NCBI RefSeq assembly: GCF_008831285.2
Contig: NC_045139.1
Span: 2,488,704-2,552,703 of the forward strand
Reading direction: 5' to 3'
Source of the DNA: Nymphaea colorata
Taxonomy: Eukaryota; Streptophyta; Magnoliopsida; Nymphaeales; Nymphaeaceae
DNA length: 64,000 bases
The notes below the pieces were generated by a model. The model saw only the letters and a list, made by a program, of their open reading frames with translations. It was not told the DNA's origin and ran no database searches. Shown here piece by piece: positions 53,870 to 64,000 of this stretch (position 1 is its first letter; each line of letters starts with the position of its first letter). The position numbers were made by a program, and so were the translations under genes.

Positions 53870-54620
53870 TAACGGAACCATGTGTCTAAATTTTCCTGGC
53901 ATGCCATATTTAGGGGGCCTTGGATTTGAGATCCTCAAGATTTGAGAACTATGGATTTAATCCGATCTTAACTTTGAACTTTTATCAATACAAAAAAAGT
54001 AAAATAAAGATCTTAGGCAGATCTGACTTTTAATCCTTAGTTTGATAAAGCCATATATTTTATCATGAATCTTTTGCCTAGGGGCAAAGCTAGAAAATTA
54101 TGATTAAGGGGCACTAGGTGTAAAATTTTAAATTTGTGAGAAGCACCAGTATGCAAGTGAGAAAAATTACCTTGAAACATCAATATGAAAATAAAAAGAT
54201 TTCTTGGGACTATGTGGGCAATTGCCCACATAGCCTACACCTGCCTTCACCCCTACTTTTGCCACATCATATCCGTGGATTTCAAATACATAGTAATCGA
54301 ATACCGCTTTAAAGACATTGGATTTTACTTGTTGCATGGTTCTGAGTGAACATTCACACATCTAGTTGCCATCTAAGAGCTTATCTCACTTGACTTTGTC
54401 AAGCTGCCATTTACTGAAGGAACTGCTTGAAGGAATTGGTGAATTGACCTCTGCTCTCAAATTTCAACTCTGCTTGAATGTATGGCATGGTTGAAGCAAC
54501 TGAACTGTCTTTATCTTGGATTGCTCTTTTCTTAAGTACTAGACGTTTCCTGCTGTAAATCTGTTGGATCTTTCCCCGACTCCCTTGCCAACTTGAAGCG
54601 CTTGAGGCACCTTCATTGTG
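53870..54620 (+). pseudogene. Degenerate TNL LRR-exon relic
   Basis: Stretches resemble the TNL1 LRR exon: 'accatgtgtctaaattttcc' then 'catgccatattta' (TNL1 20448-20482), and later 'ctgaaggaactgc', 'aattgacctc', 'ttgaagcaactgaactg' and 'cttgccaacttgaagcgcttgagg' (TNL1 20580-20990). The frame is lost. It is interrupted by a repeat also found in TNL1 intron 3 (ggatttgagatcctcaagat) and by a MITE at 54079. Confidence 0.75.
54079..54255. mobile_element. hAT-type MITE (177 bp) with perfect 8-bp duplication
   Basis: The left end TAGGGGCAAAGCTA and right end (inverse TAGGGGTGAAGGCA) are flanked by CTTTTGCC at 54071-54078 and 54256-54263. The palindrome ATGTGGGCAATTGCCCACAT lies near the right end. 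It is nested inside a repeat that itself interrupts the TNL relic. Confidence 0.93.
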
Positions 54621-54992
54621 TAGCTATCACGGTCAAACAACACTTGTAAAAAAAAAAAAAAGCGATAAATAATTTAGCGGTTTGGAACCAATTGGGTTGC
54701 AAGTCCCTGGCTTTAAATTAAAAAAAAAAATGATTGGACCTTGGATTTAGACCTATGTATTTGATATTTGGATCTTTATAGATCCAATTACATATGATTT
54801 GGATTTTGGATACACGTAAAGCTCCAAACAAATGCAAAAACAAAAAACATATCCATTAATAACATGTTGCACAAAAAAGAAGAAATCTAAAGCATATTTG
54901 AAATAAAATCGATCACGTACAAGTATTCAGTTTATTAATTCATGACATCTGCACACTTCCACGGACTTCTAAGGTGTGTGTATATATATATA

Positions 54993-55265
54993 TGAGTCCA
55001 AGAAACTTGGAGTCATTACTTCATCTTGAGAACATCGTTGTTCTTGACTTGTCTTGGAGTTACATAACTCAAACTATGGGGCCAGCAAGCATATAGAGGG
55101 ATCGTGGTAAAATCATGCAGACACTTTAGGTATATGCCAATTTCAAACTTTAATTTATTTTTTATTCTATTTTGTCTGTAATAAGAATTCCTTTAATTCC
55201 CAGAGTTTCTATCATGTGATGGAAGTGACATTTATGTAGTTGGCTCGATGCAGATCCCTTTACAA
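54993..55265 (+). pseudogene. TNL exon 3 / intron 3 relic
   Basis: 'gagtccaagaaacttggagt' and 'cttcatcttgagaacatcgt' match the end of TNL1 exon 3 (19795 onward), and the similarity continues through the donor into intron 3 up to 'gtagttggctcgatgcag'. About 13 bp are missing in the exon part and the donor region is changed (ATCGTGGTAAAA for ATCAAGGTAAAA). Confidence 0.85.
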
Positions 55266-55689
55266 TATGTGAAATATATCATTGGGCCCAAACACCATGG
55301 GGGTGTTTGATAGTCTCGAATTTGAAAACTAACATCTGGCCCAGTTTTTATATTTCAGCAGGCAAAAAAAAAAAGTTCATAATGGGGTAGTTTGGCAGGA
55401 GGATCTAGATTTTGTCACAAAATCAAAGCAGGTTCATAAAATAATAGTTTAATTGTCCAATGAATCTGCATCAATCTTTTGTCTCAAATTCACGAGACAT
55501 TCACAAAATATCTCTACTGCCAAACAGTTCCTAAATGCCAAAAGTGGTAGAAACAGAAACAAATCCTTTGTAAAACTATCAACAAATATACTGCAAATAG
55601 AGTTTTATATAAGATTGCTGATTATATATTATATAGCATTTCTATACTTTCTACTCAAAAAGTCCAAGACCAATATTCCTTAAACAGAC

Positions 55690-56960
55690 ATGAATTGGAA
55701 AAGGTGTAAATCTATTTATCACTTCTCAGGCGCTGTCTCCATGGAGCGTATGCCCCACGGAACCTACTTTTTGAAACCTTAATTGAATGTTAAACCTTGG
55801 TTCAAGTTATATGGGGCAGCTCTACAAAATCAAAAATATGTTTACTATATAAAAAAAAATCTGGCTCTCTTCATATCACTTTCGATGCCACCTCTTTTAG
55901 GAGAGTTGAATTGCTTCTTTCAAAAAAATCTTTCCGCAGTTCAATGGGCGTGCCACCAATCCTAGCATCAAAGCACACCGGACCAATCAATTGAAGCTAA
56001 ATGGTAGTTGGCACTGAATTTTCAATGTCTGTGATATGTGAATTGGTGCTGAATAAGTCCAGTAGAGATCACGATACTGGATTCAATGATGAAGAGGTTG
56101 ATTCTGCGAGTGATGTGTTGGGAGAACCAAAAGAAAATCCAACATTTTTTGGACACAAGTAGCGAAACGAACAAAAATCGAAGTGAGAGTAAAGAACCTT
56201 TCAATAATAGGAATTATGTACATAGGAGTAAATATTATAAAAACTACACAAATTGACCACTGTTGGCTTCTTTTTCATGATTTTTGGCATCCTTGTAAAT
56301 CTCTCTTATTTAAAGATTAATTGAACTTCTATTTTTTATATTTTGTGACCCATAAATGACACAAATTGACTTGAGGTGCAAAAGGTGAAATAAGATACTT
56401 ATGGCGCATTAAAATAAACTCAAGAATGATATTAATTATCGGATCCAATAAATTTCTGCCGATAATAACAGATGAACGAAAAGGAAAACAGAAAGACTGT
56501 CAAAATGACAAAGGATTCTACATAGGATCTTTCTGATCCATCATTCTCGCCACTGACTATATACAAGTGCCCTTAAACTGGGTGTGCTATAGGCAAACCC
56601 CCGCCCACTCGACTTGCCAGAAGTTTATATCCCCTTTACCCATCGGCCATTGGATTTTTTTTTTTTTGTATTAATAAAGAAACATATTTGGGTATTTTCA
56701 ATAGTATTGATTTATAAAACTTCAATTTTGCTTTTAAAGTTTCCCCATAAGATCAGGAACAGTTTTTCTTCATAAAATTAATGTCAAACATTAAGCTTAA
56801 ATGCTTAAATTAAAATGGGGAATTTTCTCAATGCAATGACATTGTAGAGTATAGAAGAAACTTAAAATAACAACGCATTTAGATATGGTAGAAATATAAA
56901 GCATTACGTCCACTTCGACCTCAATGAAGTGAACTCTTGTGGTGCTTCGGGTTGCTTTCC
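55690..56960. repeat. Duplicated intergenic block, copy 3
   Basis: Matches 25680-26375 nearly exactly over 55800-56435, then 23600-24010 over 56460-56960. It thus joins segments that are separate on the TNL1 side. No recognisable gene. Confidence 0.85.
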
Positions 56961-58586
56961 TTTAGACAGCACTCTTGACTAAATTTGATGGAGTCCAAAT
57001 AAAGCTTACGGTCGTTATCTGATCTGGATCTGACGTGAAGAAAAGAAAAGAAGGATATTTTGGTAATTTATTAAAATATCCTTCATAATCTTTTTTACTT
57101 TTTTTTTTCATTTTCAATTTTGTTTTTATAAAAAAATTTCTTTTTTAATGTGAATTAAAGATATTTAATCATTAACAGTATTGATGCACGAAAATCAATC
57201 ACAATGTGACAAATGGAAAAAGAGGGCTCCTTTAACACTTTTGGTACACCATTTTTAGGTGTAGAGAGGGAGAGAGTTTTATTGGTGCTCAGTCTTATAT
57301 GAAATATACTCAATCTTTCTCTTTTAATATAGCTTATGCAAATTAAGTGATATCAAAATCGGTAGTTTAAAAAGCAATATTGGTACGCATTACTTTTCAA
57401 AAAGTAGAAAAACTAAAAGTTTACCACAATAAACCCAGACTATTGTTCGATAATTTAAAAATGAAGAAGGGCAGATTTAGACCAAACAAAAAAAAGAGAA
57501 CATAAATTCTTGTCGTTTGGGAGATCTTTGGACATAAAATTAACACACTAAAGCGTTGTCATGTTTATGGTGGACCCTCGAACACATGGCTTTTCGAGCA
57601 TGCTATTAGCCTTATTGTTGTTAGCCCACGTTTGTGGTAATAGCATAGAATCAAACTCAATTATGAACTTACATGCCCAAATCTAAATCCGTTTAATAAA
57701 TATTGGTACATAAACTGTTCAAACTTCGGCGAGATCCAATCTTTACCGAATTCAAATAATTACCGTATTCTATATTTTTGAATTGAGACCTTTTCTTTTA
57801 GACCAGAATTCAGATCTGATTAACATGGGATCTGATGTTTATATATAGTAACAAAGATGGATCGTTGTCGGATCTCAGCATGAATATCGCCCGACCCACC
57901 GGGGGCTGAAGGCTAAAGTTCTCATCCAATGCCACGTCTTGTTAGGATACAAGTTTTACTTTTAGTGCTTTGGAGGCCGCTTCTGCAATGCTTTTACTTT
58001 TAAGTGTTGGATATTAGGAAGGTGATGTTTCCAAAATTCGAAACCAAATATCATTGCCTACCCACTTCCGCCTCATCCGTTACACCAACCCTACCCCTAA
58101 ACTTGGACACCACATTGTAAACATAATTAATAAATGATTGAAATTTCTTGGACGACAAGGTCAAGAGGAGATGGCGTCGAAAAGGTCGAGAGGAGAGCAA
58201 GAGAAGAAAGGGTCTCGCAAGTGAAATTTCACCCGCTCGCTTTAACCTAAAGCGAGTGAAATTTCACCCCGTTTGATACATCGGAAGACGAGCCGGTGAA
58301 ATTTCACCCGTTTGATACATCCTCAAACAGCGACATGTCCGCATGTTATATCATAGCTAAAAAAAAAAAAACAAGGCATGGGTTTCACTTTTCCTTCCTC
58401 CTTGTTCTTACGGGGAGGAGCTTTTCTCTCTCTGGCAGAGGAAGGGTATCCTAGTCATTTACAAATTATGTTACAAACAACTTCTAATTTAAAGGAAAGC
58501 CAGCGGTGTCTTGAAGAAGGTCGCGTCCTCCTTCCAGGAAAGTAATCGGAAGTTTCCATCACCTTCAACAGGGTTTCCTTCCTGCA
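56961..58586. other. Upstream region of TNL3
   Basis: No gene seen. AT-rich, with a cluster of palindromes at 58221-58321 about 300 bp before the TNL3 TATA box. Confidence 0.5.
58221..58321. promoter_or_regulatory. Triplicated palindrome cluster upstream of TNL3
   Basis: GTGAAATTTCAC, a perfect 12-bp palindrome, occurs at 58221, 58256 and 58296. Between the first two is a perfect 9-bp stem CTCGCTTTA/TAAAGCGAG with a 3-base loop (58236-58256). The phrase 'gtttgatacatc' follows the second and third palindromes. Confidence 0.5.
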
Positions 58587-58593
58587 TATATAA
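58587..58593 (+). promoter_or_regulatory. TATA box of TNL3
   Basis: TATATAA about 265 bp upstream of the TNL3 ATG, followed by a pyrimidine-rich stretch (ctacatctctcccatctgtc) suitable for a transcription start near 58620. Confidence 0.55.
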
Positions 58594-58854
58594 GTAGACT
58601 TGAAGTTCCACTACATCTCTCCCATCTGTCTACACCAACACACATTCAGACAATCTCCTTCTCCTTCTTTGTCTTCACCCACCAGCTGATGATTCAAGGA
58701 GCATCACTGTGAGGATCAAAACATTGTGGAGCACTTTCTTAACTCTTCCGTCACACCATTTTTAGGCGTCGAGGGGGAGTGATCAGAGAGAGTTCTTATA
58801 AGAACGGGTGGAACCTTTTCACATTTTTGCTGCATCGATCTTTGGCAGGGTGTT

Positions 58855-61800
58855 ATGAAAAGGCCACGGTCACCACGATATTCCCAGAGGCTTGATTATG
58901 AGGGTGATGAAGCTGAGGCTTCTTCACAGCCTTCATCATCCTCACCAGGGGTGAAGAACCATGGGTTCCTGTATGACGTGTTTCTGAGCTTTAGGGGACC
59001 AGACACGCGCAAGACCTTCACCGGTCACCTGCATCAAGCATTGAAAGATAAAGGCATCATCACTTTCTTCGACAATGAGAAATTGGAGAAGGGGCAGAAG
59101 GTGGAGGAGCTATTTGGGTACATTCAGAGATCCAAAATATTCGTGCCCATCTTCTCCAAAGGCTATGCTGATTCGGAGTGGTGTTTAAAAGAAATAACAG
59201 AGATCGTGGAGTGCGGGAGGCTCATCATTCCGGTGTTCTTTCATGTCGAGCCAAGAGATGTCCGTCGTCAAATTGGGCCTTTTGAATCTGCATTTAAAGG
59301 GTACCATGCGAAAGACTTTGAGCAAGTGAACAAATGGAGCGATGCGTTGACAAAAGCAGGGGAAGTATCGGGGTATAATTTGGCTGACACTGAAGGGTAA
59401 GCAGCTTAGTTCCTACTTTGTTCTCTCCGTTTGTGCTGCCAAAATTCGCTAATGAAAAGATAATCTCGTAGTTTCCATCCAGTTTTCCTATTGGTGAATG
59501 GGCTAAAAAATGCATCTCAAAACTAGTAGTCTAAATCATCATATTCTTTGTGGTGTATATATACATATATATATTAGTTGATGTCCAAAAGAAAAAAAGA
59601 AACAATATGATAGCTAACAAATGTATCCCTTTCATTTATTTTCTTTGATATGACGCTCCTGTTTGCAAAGATATTAGTTGACCTAGAAAATCATATTTTT
59701 CTTTTCATAAATTACCCTTTCTGTACTGAAAATTTTAAAAAGTTCATTATAGGAAATCATTAATTTGAGTTGCATTCTTGTGGACTTCTGGTAGTGACGA
59801 GGCAGAGCTCATCCGGCGCATAGTGAAGAGACTCTTGACTGAAGTAAACAAGACCCGTTTGTTTGTAACTAAACATCCAGTAGGACTAGATTCTCGCGTT
59901 GCAGATGTGATGGAAGTGCTAGATATTGAATCCCATGGTGATGCAAGAATAGTCGGGATCTATGGAATGGGTGGCCTGGGCAAGACGACTATTGCTAAGG
60001 CTGTTTATAACCAAATTTCTTCCGATTTTGAGGCATGTAGTTTCCTTTCTAATATTAGAGCCGCAGGACTTGTTTCCCTCCAAAAACAGCTGCTTGGTGA
60101 CATTTTCCAAGATAAAGATGTGGACATAAACAGCAGCGACGATGGAATAGGCAAAATTCAAGAACGAATTGGGGCTAAGAAGGTTCTGCTAGTTCTTGAT
60201 GATGTTGATGATCAATCACAACTCGATGCCCTGGTGAGCAGCCTAGATTGGTTTCGCTCAGGGTCAAGAATCATCATTACTACCAGAGATAAGGGGGTTT
60301 TGAGAGAACAAAGAGTGAATTTGTATGAGCTTGAGAAGCTAGATGCTGCCCAATCACTTCAGCTTTTTAGTTGGCATGCATTTGGGAAAGAGAAGCCAGA
60401 TGCCAAGTTTGCAGAATTATCAAAGGAAGTTGTATCTATTGCTTCTGGGCTGCCATTAGCCCTTAAGGTATTTGGGCCACTTTTCTATTGTCGCAAAACC
60501 GATGAAGAATGGGAAAATATGTTGGCGAGGTTGAAGGCCGCTCAACATAAAGGTATTTATGAGACGCTAAAGATAAGTTATGATGTGCTTGAGGAAGAAG
60601 AAAAAAAGGTATTTTTGGACATAGCATGCTTCTTTGTTGGGCAAGGAAGAGGGCATCCTGCCTTCATGTGGAAAGGGGAAGAAAGAGAGCATGCTGCCTT
60701 CATGTGGAAAGCTTGTGGGGTCTTCCCAGAGACAACAATCGAAGTCTTAATGAGCAAATGTTTGGTAAGTATAAATGACCGCAGTGGAGATTTTGAAATG
60801 CATGACCAAATACGTGACATGGGAAGAAAAATTGTGAAAGATGAGAGCCCTAATTCGAAACCCGAAATGCGCAGCAGGTTGTGGAAGACTGATGAAGCAT
60901 TAGATGTATTGCAAAACAAGACAGTAAGAGTCCATCTCTTCAATTATTATTATTGTTATTATTAGTTCCATGTCTTTGTTATGATTTCCTTTTAGTTGGC
61001 TATTTTAGATGTTGGTGTTATTACTGCTATGTTATTAATTATTACTAATTTTTTTTTTTTATTATTTCTCTGTCTCATGCCTTAACTGTCTGCCAATTTT
61101 AATTGTTTATTAAATTTGAAATGCAGGGAATGGAAAAAATTGAAGCAATTCAACTCAACTCGGGTATATTTGAGGAACGTATGTATGTTGAAGCTGAGTC
61201 TTTTATAGCTATGTCTGAACTTAGAATGCTCCGGTTGGGGGAATTTGTACATTTGAAAGGTGAATTTCAACATTTTCCTAAGAAGCTCAGATGGTTGCAA
61301 TGGTGTATTAAAGGACACTTGGATTCATTTCCTGATGGCCTTCATCTTGAGAATATTGTTGTTCTTGACTTATCAAACAGCTTGATAACTCAACTTTGGA
61401 ATCCACAAGGATTGGAATCGACCAAGGTAAATGGAAAGCTTTTAGGTATACACACTTTTTCAGCTTTTCAGGAACATGATGTTTACATGATTGATGCAAA
61501 TCTCTTGTGGTGTTATCATCCTCTGACAAAAGGTTAATCTTTTGTTTTTTTAGGTCTTCGGAAAAATGAAAGTCTTAAAGCTCACCAGTTGTGGGAAGCT
61601 CACCATCTGTCCAGATTTTACAAGCATGCCGCGTCTACAAAAATTGAATTTAAATGGTTGCAGTAAGATGAGTGAACTCCATCCATCTATTGGGCTTCTC
61701 AAGAGCTTGACTCACTTGGATTTAACTGGCTGTTGGTTGCTAAAGCGAGTGCCTCAAGAGATTTGGCAATTGTCCTCACTCGAAGAGCTTGACCTCACAA

Positions 61801-62997
61801 ATTGCTATGAAATTACAACTTTGCCATCACAAATGGAGGATCCTAAGTCATTGAAGCCGGTGTTACTTGGCAAATTAAAAGTCTTAAATTTCACGGGTTG
61901 TCATAATCTCATCATCTGTCCAGATTTTACTAGCATGCCACATCTACAGAAATTGAATTTTTTGAGTTGCCAGAAGATGAGTGAACTTCATCCATCTATT
62001 GGGCTTCTCAAGAGCTTGATTGACTTGAATTTGCATTATTGCCTATCACTAAAAGAACTGCATTCAGAAAATTGGCAATTGACCTCACTTGAAGAGCTTG
62101 ACATCCAATTTTGCTCTGAAATTTCAACTTTGCCATCACAATTGGGGAATTGTAAGTCATTGGCTCGCTTGTCTTTGGAGGGCTGCAAATCATTGATGGA
62201 ACTTCCTGAAGCAGTCTGTCAGTTGACCTCACTCAAAAAGCTTATCCTCTTCGATTGTGAACAATTAGAAATCATTCCAGATGTCTCAAGTCTAAAGGGA
62301 TTACAGAAATTGGATCTAAGCTACTGCAACAGGATTGTCAATGTTCTTGGCATTCAGGTAAACAAATTATGGTGCCACTTTTCCCATTAACTTATTTTCG
62401 CCCACTTGGTAGGGGCAGCTTTTGAAATTTGTCAAATTAGTGGCAACTCAAAATTTCAAAACTGGCGGGATCGAAAAAATGAAGATAGATGCAGTCCACC
62501 AAGGAAAATGATATCTCTACTTCTTTTTCGATATAACCTAACCTTAAGAGGTAGGGTGTTTGACTTTAGGAACACCATGTGACTGTTTCATGAACCTACC
62601 CAAAAATAAAAAAACAGATTCATAGAACACTTTTTTTTGAGTTTCATGAATCTACTCTAATTTTGAAGCAGATTCATGGAATACTTATATAGTGTTCCCA
62701 ATGTCAAACAGTCCATAAGAGATCGTTTAGCAATAGTAACATATGTTAGTGTCCCATAAATGTGCCTCAAAAAATGAGGCAAATTCACAAAACATTATAA
62801 TACAATGTGTTCCATAAATCTGTCATATTTTTTTGGGGTACATTTATGAAACAATAACAATGTATTATTGTTGCCAAACATCTCCTATGTATACATATTT
62901 TTACAAGCCTCAACACTGAAAACCTTGCCTGCAATATATTACAGTGAATCTTACGGATGGAGATGTAAATTATTTATGAACCACAAGACTTTAAATG

Positions 62998-63054
<57 letters not shown>

Positions 63055-64000
63055 TATATATATATATATCATTTTTCTATCATAAGCAGCAATTTAATTA
63101 CATTCTTGACTTATTTGAAGTTGAGAGCCCTAATTAGTTGGTGCAGCTGAGGCAGGTGATCGGTGCTTCACTCTTGTACATTGTCATTCTTACAAAATGT
63201 ATGTTTTTTCTGTTTTTGGGCCTAGGAACTTGACAAGTTGGAAGAACTGGTACTCAGTCATTGTGAAAACCTCACCAGGTGTCCACTTTTTTCGAGCAAG
63301 ATGACACACTTACGGACATTGGATTTTGGAGGTTGTGCTAGGATGACTGAACTTGATCCATCTATTGGGCATCTCAAGAGCTTGACTGACCTGAATTTGT
63401 ACAACTGCAAATCACTAAAGGAACTGCCTCAAGAGGTTTCTCAGTTGACCTCACTTGTAAATCTTAACCTTACTGGTTGCTTCCAGATTTCAGCTCTGCC
63501 TGAATCCATGAGACACTTGAAGCAACTGAAGTGGCTGTATCTAAAGCGGTGTTCCTCGTTGACAGAAATATCTGAATGCATTTGTTCCTTTCTCAATCTT
63601 GAACTGCTAGATGCTTCACACTGTCAACATATTGCAGTTTTGCCAAACTGGATTGAAAAGCTTAAGAGCTTGATTGTGCTTGATTTGAGTTGGACAGCCA
63701 TTGAAGAGCTGCCACATTGCATTGTGTCTCTAGAGAACCTTAAGCGCCTATCAGTTTCTCATTGCCATGGGCTCAAGTTCTTGCCTTGGTTCCCACCTTC
63801 CCTCACCACACCCGAAGCAAGGGGCTGCGGAAAGCTTGAGGACGTTCCTGGCATTAAGCAGATGAAATTGTTACGAGGATTGGACCTTAGAGGATGTAGA
63901 AGCCTTGACGACTCATTCTTGGAAAGACTTCAGGTAAACATCTTGGAAAACCGTTGTTATGTCTTTTCGTCCATTGATAGGGGTAACTCTGAAGGTTACC
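58855..64000 (+). CDS. TNL3: TIR-NB-ARC-LRR immune receptor (runs off the right edge)
   Basis: Exons: 58855-59396, 59795-60923, 61127-61426, 61554-62357, 63226-63933, then a donor (CAG|GTAAAC); the last exon lies beyond the window. 1161 aa are visible. The N-terminus has no hydrophobic anchor; it is basic then acidic/Ser-rich (MKRPRSPRYSQR). TIR about 39-178 (LYDVFLSFRGPDTRK, WCLKEI with Glu113). NB-ARC: GMGGLGKTT, LLVLDDVDD, GSRIIITTRD, GLPLAL, FLDIACFFVG, MHD within FEMHDQIRDMG. A 14-residue stretch with FMWK is duplicated in the ARC region (about 60648-60711). LRRs: exon 4 holds two similar copies of an about 99-residue block, and exon 5 a further set closely related to the TNL2 LRR exon. 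All introns are GT-AG with the same phases as TNL1. The frame is intact as far as seen. Confidence 0.93.
62757..63225. repeat. Intron segment shared by TNL2 and TNL3
   Basis: The intron before TNL3 exon 5 matches 49645-50008 of TNL2 ('aaatgtgcctcaaaaa' through 'tgttgccaaacatctcctat' and 'gaggcaggtgatcggtgctt'). This shows which sequence the TIR exon of TNL2 was joined to. Confidence 0.9.
62999..63070. repeat. (TA)n microsatellite
   Basis: About 70 bp of TA with one GA interruption, in TNL3 intron 4. Confidence 0.97.

Noticed and set aside
53870-55310. A fourth functional TNL
   Set aside because: Only short broken stretches of LRR and exon 3 remain, in the wrong order, with no TIR or NB-ARC.

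Overview
This is plant nuclear DNA: AT-rich, with spliced genes carrying GT-AG introns, long (TA)n/(GA)n microsatellites, MITEs and a Ty1-copia retrotransposon. Several TIR-NB-ARC-LRR (TNL) immune receptor genes point to a non-grass angiosperm (eudicot or early-diverging lineage such as water lilies), because TNLs are essentially absent from monocots. I cannot fix the species from sequence alone. All recognisable genes are on the + strand.

Layout. 1-4.2 kb: gene-free, with one hAT-type MITE and several TA tracts. 4.2-11.7 kb: an intact seven-exon neprosin-family (DUF239) secreted glutamic peptidase gene with a GC-AG first intron. 11.7-16.8 kb: gene-free. 16.9-22.1 kb: an intact five-exon TNL (TNL1, about 1256 aa) with an N-terminal hydrophobic anchor. 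22.7-26.4 kb: two copies of a duplicated intergenic block whose third copy lies at 55.7-57.0 kb. 26.96-27.1 kb: an orphan last exon of cytochrome c6A. 29.5-35.1 kb: an intact cysteine-rich receptor-like kinase (CRK1, about 875 aa) with four DUF26 domains instead of two. 35.75-36.17 kb: a hAT-like element. 37.5-40.2 kb: a broken CRK copy carrying a TRIM/solo-LTR-like insertion, a frameshifting deletion and a 29-bp duplication. 41.35-41.7 kb: relic of a TNL last exon. 41.84-47.99 kb: a complete LTR-to-LTR copia element with TCTTC target-site duplications, nearly identical LTRs, an intact gag and a decayed pol. 49.06-51.8 kb: TNL2, a TIR gene whose NB-ARC region has been deleted and which can be read as an in-frame TIR-LRR gene. 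52.5-54.3 kb: three complete 176-177 bp MITEs, each with a perfect 8-bp duplication. 53.9-55.3 kb: TNL relics. 58.9-64.0 kb: TNL3, intact as far as the window shows and running off the right edge.

How it fits together. The window is an innate-immunity cluster: intracellular TIR receptors interleaved with a cell-surface CRK, growing by tandem duplication, exon loss and shared intergenic blocks. TNL2 and TNL3 share an exon plus the intron before it, and the relics at 41 and 54-55 kb show that further TNL copies once stood here. The points most worth a second look are the TIR-LRR gene without NB-ARC, the membrane-anchor-like N-termini of TNL1 and TNL2, the doubled DUF26 ectodomain of CRK1, the unusual shared C-terminal domain of the TNLs, and the young copia copy that has intact gag but no working pol.
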